Below are positions 59,747 to 64,000 of a DNA stretch of 64,000 bases, piece by piece. Numbering within the stretch: position 1 is the stretch's first letter; each line of letters opens with the position of its first letter. The stretch is from Sphingomonas sediminicola (GTDB lineage: Bacteria > Pseudomonadota > Alphaproteobacteria > Sphingomonadales > Sphingomonadaceae), in contig NZ_CP060782.1 in the NCBI RefSeq assembly GCF_014489515.1, positions 682,001 through 746,000 of the forward strand, written 5' to 3'. The notes beneath the pieces were generated by a model, which was not told where the DNA came from, searched no databases, and saw only the letters and a list, made by a program, of their open reading frames with translations. The translations under genes were made by a program, and so were the position numbers.

Positions 59747-60493
59747 ATGCAGAACCAGTTTGACCCACGCACGACGACCGGCGTGAATACCACCGCAACG
59801 GTTGGTGTTCCGCGCGCGGCCCGCGACGCTGGGCTCCGGTCCTACATGCTGTCAGTTTACAACTACATGGCCTCGGGCGTGCTGCTGACCGGCATCGTCG
59901 CCCTGCTGTTCGCACCTTATGCTGCGGACGTTCTCGTCAGCGCGAGCGGTCGTGGCCTCAGCGGCCTCGGCTGGATCATCACGCTGTCGCCGCTGGCCTT
60001 CGTCATGGTCATGAGCTTCGGCATCAATCGGATCTCGACCGGCACGCTGCAGTTGCTGTTCTGGGCGTTCGCCACGGTGATGGGACTGTCGATGTCGACG
60101 ATCTTCATCGCCTATACCGGAACATCGATCGCGCAGACCTTCTTCGCGGTGGCCGCGGCCTTCCTCGGCCTCAGCCTCTACGGTTACACGACCAAGAAGG
60201 ATCTCAGCGGTTTCGGCACGTTCCTGATCATGGGCGTTGTCGGCCTTCTGGTCGCGATGCTGATCAACCTGTTCCTACAGTCGCCTGCGATGCAGTTGGC
60301 GATCAGCGCGATCGGTGTGCTGCTGTTCGCGGGCCTGACCGCCTACGACACGCAGAAGATCAAGAGCATGTACGCCTACGTCGCGGGTACCGACATGATG
60401 GGCAAGGTCGTGATCATGGGGGCGCTGAACCTCTATCTCGACTTCGTGAACATGTTCACGTTCCTGCTGCAGTTCATGGGCGACCGCCGCTAA
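59747..60493 (+). CDS. Bax inhibitor-1/YccA family membrane protein
   Basis: The 248-residue protein has seven hydrophobic helices from about residue 40 to the end. It carries family landmarks SVYNYMASGVLLTGIVALLF, the GYTTKKDLSGFGTFLIMGVV loop and AYDTQKIKSMY followed by NLYLDFVNMFTFLLQFMGDR at the C-terminus. YccA in Escherichia coli modulates the FtsH protease; related BI-1 proteins are pH-gated Ca2+ leaks. A CTTGAAA-containing heat-shock-like promoter lies upstream and a strong terminator downstream. Confidence 0.92.
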   Translation: MQNQFDPRTTTGVNTTATVGVPRAARDAGLRSYMLSVYNYMASGVLLTGIVALLFAPYAADVLVSASGRGLSGLGWIITLSPLAFVMVMSFGINRISTGTLQLLFWAFATVMGLSMSTIFIAYTGTSIAQTFFAVAAAFLGLSLYGYTTKKDLSGFGTFLIMGVVGLLVAMLINLFLQSPAMQLAISAIGVLLFAGLTAYDTQKIKSMYAYVAGTDMMGKVVIMGALNLYLDFVNMFTFLLQFMGDRR

Positions 60494-60520
60494 GGCATCG
60501 CTCGCAGCGAGAAATAAGAG

Positions 60521-60549
60521 GGGCCGGCGGGAAACCGCCGGCCCTTTTT
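60521..60549. terminator. Rho-independent terminator after the Bax inhibitor-1 gene
   Basis: GGGCCGGCGG (60521-60530) pairs perfectly with CCGCCGGCCC (60535-60544) across a GAAA tetraloop and is followed by TTTTT. The stop of the converging GNAT gene lies at its end, so the stem may serve both. Confidence 0.92.
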
Positions 60550-61064
60550 CACGGGCGGCGTTGGCGCCAGCCGCCGGCGTCCAGCTCGAGATAGATGCTG
60601 TCGCACCACTGGTCCGCGATCAGCCATGTGCGTTCCTTCCGTCCGGTCTCGTGAAAGCCCAGTCGGCCAAGCAGCTTCAGCGAACTGCCGTTTCGCGGGT
60701 CGACATCGGCGTCGACCTTGGGCAGGCCATGAACGCTAAAGGCACGGTCGAGCACGGGCGCGAGCGCTTCCCGCGCGAAGCCGCGTCCCCAATGCTCGGG
60801 ATGGAAGATGAATCCGATCTCGGGAAAGCGCCAAAGTCCGGCCTTGCCGATCAACTGACCTTCAAACTCCACGATGAAGTCCTCGCCCTCCGAAGGCTGA
60901 ATGGCGATCATCGAGGCGAGCCAGTCGCGCGTCTGATCCAATTTCTGATGCGGAGGCGACGACCAATAGGCCATGGCTCGCGGATCGCTGAGGATCGCGT
61001 GCAGCCCTTTGAGATCGTCCGCTCGGGCGGATCTCAGCAGAAGACGTTCGGTGCGGAACTCCAT
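60549..61064 (-). CDS. GNAT N-acetyltransferase (RimJ/RimL-like)
   Basis: The 171-residue protein starts MEFRTERLLLRSARADDLKG, as RimJ/RimL-type acetyltransferases do. It contains PEIGFIFHPEHWGRGFAREA, the acetyl-CoA binding A motif (W-G-R-G-F-A), and NGSSLKLLGRLGFHETGRKE at the C-terminal part. It would acetylate an amine, for example a protein N-terminus or a small molecule. The target is unknown. Confidence 0.9.
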   Translation of the reverse strand: MEFRTERLLLRSARADDLKGLHAILSDPRAMAYWSSPPHQKLDQTRDWLASMIAIQPSEGEDFIVEFEGQLIGKAGLWRFPEIGFIFHPEHWGRGFAREALAPVLDRAFSVHGLPKVDADVDPRNGSSLKLLGRLGFHETGRKERTWLIADQWCDSIYLELDAGGWRQRRP

Positions 61065-61091
61065 GGCTCCGCGTAGCAGCAGGCCGCCGGG

Positions 61092-61950
61092 CTAGGCGAG
61101 ATGCTGCTTGAAGAAGGCCAACGTCCGCTTCCACGCCAGTTCGGCAGCGTCCTTGTTGTACCGCTCCGCGGACGTGTCGTTGTGGAAGGCGTGGTTCACC
61201 CCGTCATAGAGGTAGAACTTCACCGGCTTGCCCGCCGCGCGCAGCGCCTCGACCCAAGGGAAGGACGTGCGGTTCACTCGCTCGTCCAGCCCCGCATCGT
61301 GGATCAGCAGCGGAGCCTTCACCTTCGAGGCTTCGGACGGATCCGGGGCAGGGCCATAGAATGGCACTCCGGCATCGAGCTTGTCTCCGGCCGCGACGGC
61401 GAGGCGGTTCACGAAACCCCCGCCCAGCAGAAGCCGACCGCGCCGACCTTCCCGCCGCGGCTCGATTTGGCGAGCTCGTCGAGCATGGCGACCGCATCCG
61501 AGACCGATTTGTCTAGATTGAGCTTGCCAATGGCATCTCGCGCCGCGTCCTCATTCGAAGGCGTTCCGCCGACAGCGACAGAAAATCCGGCGCGACCGCG
61601 CGGAAACCGGCGACGCCGAGGCGGCGTGCCACGTCGCGGACATAGTCGTTGAGGCCTCGATTTTCGTGAATGACGAGCACCGTCGCCTTCAGCGATCGGG
61701 TCCGAGGCTCGGCAACATATGCCTTGTACCCGCCGACCAGGTCTTTCGTGCGCGTGATAAGTCTCTTGTCGTCTGCGGGCACGATCGCCGCTGCAGCAGG
61801 GGAGGCGGCGATCGCGCCGATCAGCGCGTCGGCGGCCGCCACGCTTCCGGCAAGCGCGACCATCCGCGTCATGAAGACACGACGGTCGAAACCCTCGTGC
61901 GTGAAGCGATCGTAAAGAGCGATCGCGGCCTTCCTGAGCTGCGGGTCCAT
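61092..61950 (-). CDS. Dienelactone hydrolase family protein with Tat-like signal, two frameshifts
   Basis: Restoring one base near 61569 and one at 61423-61425 gives about 286 residues. The N-terminus has a twin-arginine-like motif (FDRRVFMTRMVALAG) and a hydrophobic stretch rich in Ala, so export by Tat is likely. The alpha/beta-hydrolase core shows VLVIHENRGLNDYVRDVARR, the nucleophile Cys in GFCWGGGF (created by the second repair) and the catalytic His in DGVNHAFHNDTS. The first repair joins FLSLS to GGTPSNEDAARDAIGKLN. The substrate is unknown. Confidence 0.82.
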
Positions 61951-61953
61951 CGC

Positions 61954-62586
61954 TTAAGCCGGTTGTGGCTGCTGGGCCTTGGCTACCAGCTGGCTGTCGA
62001 TGTCGCGGGCTCGGCGATAGGCGTCGCGATCCGTCATCCGCCGCGCATAATCGACGAAGGTCGGTCGGGCCTCGAGCAGGTTGAAGGCGAGCATGAAATT
62101 GACGTTGGCGCCGACGAAAAGGTCGGCGGCAGTGAAGTGGTCAGCGGCGATATATTCGCGGCCCGTCAGCGCCTTCTCCAGCGTGTTGATGGCTAGGTCG
62201 TAATTGCCGTAGCCGAACATGCGTTGCCGCTCCGGCGTCGGCTCCCATCCCGCTGCCTTGTTGCTGAAGGCGGCTTCCACTGGCCCCGACGTGAAGAATA
62301 TCCAGCGATAGTAATCCGCGCGATCGGACGGCGGTGGGGCCAGGTTCGCCTCCGGGAAGGCGTCGGCGAGATAGCAGCAGATTGCGGCAACCTCGGTGAC
62401 GACCTTACCCTTGTGCTTGATCGCCGGAACCTTTCCCATCGGGTTGATCGACAGATAGGGCTCGGCCTTCATGGTCGAAGCGTAGTCGAGAATTTCCGTG
62501 TCGTAGGGAGCGCCGACCTCCTCCAGCATCCAGCGGACCGTCTGCCCGCGCGATTGTGGATTGGTGTAGAAGACGAGGTCAGCCAT
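61954..62586 (-). CDS. Glutathione S-transferase
   Basis: The 210-residue protein has a thioredoxin-like N-terminal domain (LVFYTNPQSRGQTVRWMLEE, then NPMGKVPAIKHKGKVVTEVA with the cis-Pro) and an all-helical C-terminal domain (TAADLFVGANVNFMLAFNLL with the N-capping Asp). The N-terminal QSRG lies where the catalytic Ser or Cys is expected. It ends three bases before the dienelactone hydrolase gene, so the two are cotranscribed; a joint role in handling electrophiles is plausible but not shown. Confidence 0.9.
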   Translation of the reverse strand: MADLVFYTNPQSRGQTVRWMLEEVGAPYDTEILDYASTMKAEPYLSINPMGKVPAIKHKGKVVTEVAAICCYLADAFPEANLAPPPSDRADYYRWIFFTSGPVEAAFSNKAAGWEPTPERQRMFGYGNYDLAINTLEKALTGREYIAADHFTAADLFVGANVNFMLAFNLLEARPTFVDYARRMTDRDAYRRARDIDSQLVAKAQQPQPA

Positions 62587-62711
62587 TTCCGCTCTCCCTG
62601 ATTTAGAACAAAGCGCGAACTACTCCTCTGCGCGGCTACGCTCAAGTCTGCCGGGCATGGACGCCGAAAGTTTCATCCCGAGGACGGTCCAGCCCGGCGC
62701 AGGCTTGTTTC

Positions 62712-64000
<1,289 letters not shown>

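Overview
The window looks like chromosomal DNA from an alphaproteobacterium of the order Sphingomonadales (a Sphingomonas or Sphingomicrobium relative). This is inferred from high GC content, the gene order aroK-xerD-accA, an orphan Flp pilin, sphingomonad-type small lipoproteins, and an alphaproteobacterial LexA box (GTTC-N7-GTTC) before uvrA. No prophage, insertion sequence, CRISPR array or rRNA operon was found. Most of the window is core genome. One property colours the whole annotation: about 22 genes or gene ends can only be read through by restoring one missing base. Wherever both frames could be compared the shift has the same sign, and most sites are short G or C runs. They hit essential genes such as purF (twice) and folE. 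The best explanation is uncorrected consensus deletions rather than decayed genes, so these loci are annotated as single full-length CDS with the shift position given.

Layout. 1-3.6 kb: 2-oxoacid:ferredoxin oxidoreductase genes korA and korB with a 26-residue membrane microprotein ORF overlapping both, a membrane-bound hydrolase and a cyclopropane fatty acid synthase. 3.7-8.2 kb (minus): fasciclin protein, a small frameshifted protein, peptide transporter, SDR oxidoreductase, purF. 8.3-10.6 kb: a MerR-family regulator with a dyad operator, followed by an acyl-CoA dehydrogenase. 10.6-15.6 kb (minus): a GGDEF-EAL-PilZ signalling protein, cysK and an MFS exporter. 15.7-23 kb: DUF885 peptidase, radA, cvpA, cysS, an Fe-S scaffold homologue and a Kef antiporter, the last four closely packed. 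22.9-29.9 kb: aroK, secreted and membrane proteins, xerD, accA, M48 protease, Flp pilin, methyltransferase. 29.9-34.5 kb: comF, grxC, nitrilase, DUF1178, tRNA-Arg(CCT), DUF6356, a flavoprotein and folE. 34.6-41.2 kb: lipoprotein, coiled-coil protein, PilZ protein, PAS-like protein, cupin and a CadC-like regulator. 41.2-48.9 kb is more accessory: small secreted proteins, an MFS transporter, sodC, GST, two divergent cold-shock proteins, and a gene-free stretch of about 530 bp full of inverted repeats. 48.9-55.7 kb: uvrA, an M13 peptidase and a PhyH-type dioxygenase. 55.7-59 kb: a Slam-type outer membrane protein with two surface-lipoprotein candidates. 59-64 kb: thpR, a Bax inhibitor-1 family protein, GNAT, dienelactone hydrolase, GST and an M28 peptidase cut by the window edge.

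The items most worth following up are the Slam/lipoprotein operon, the structured gene-free region at 41.9-42.3 kb, the korA-microprotein-korB overlap, and the paired CCAA/TTGG dyads in front of the two cold-shock genes. All family assignments were made by reading the sequence; no database search was run.
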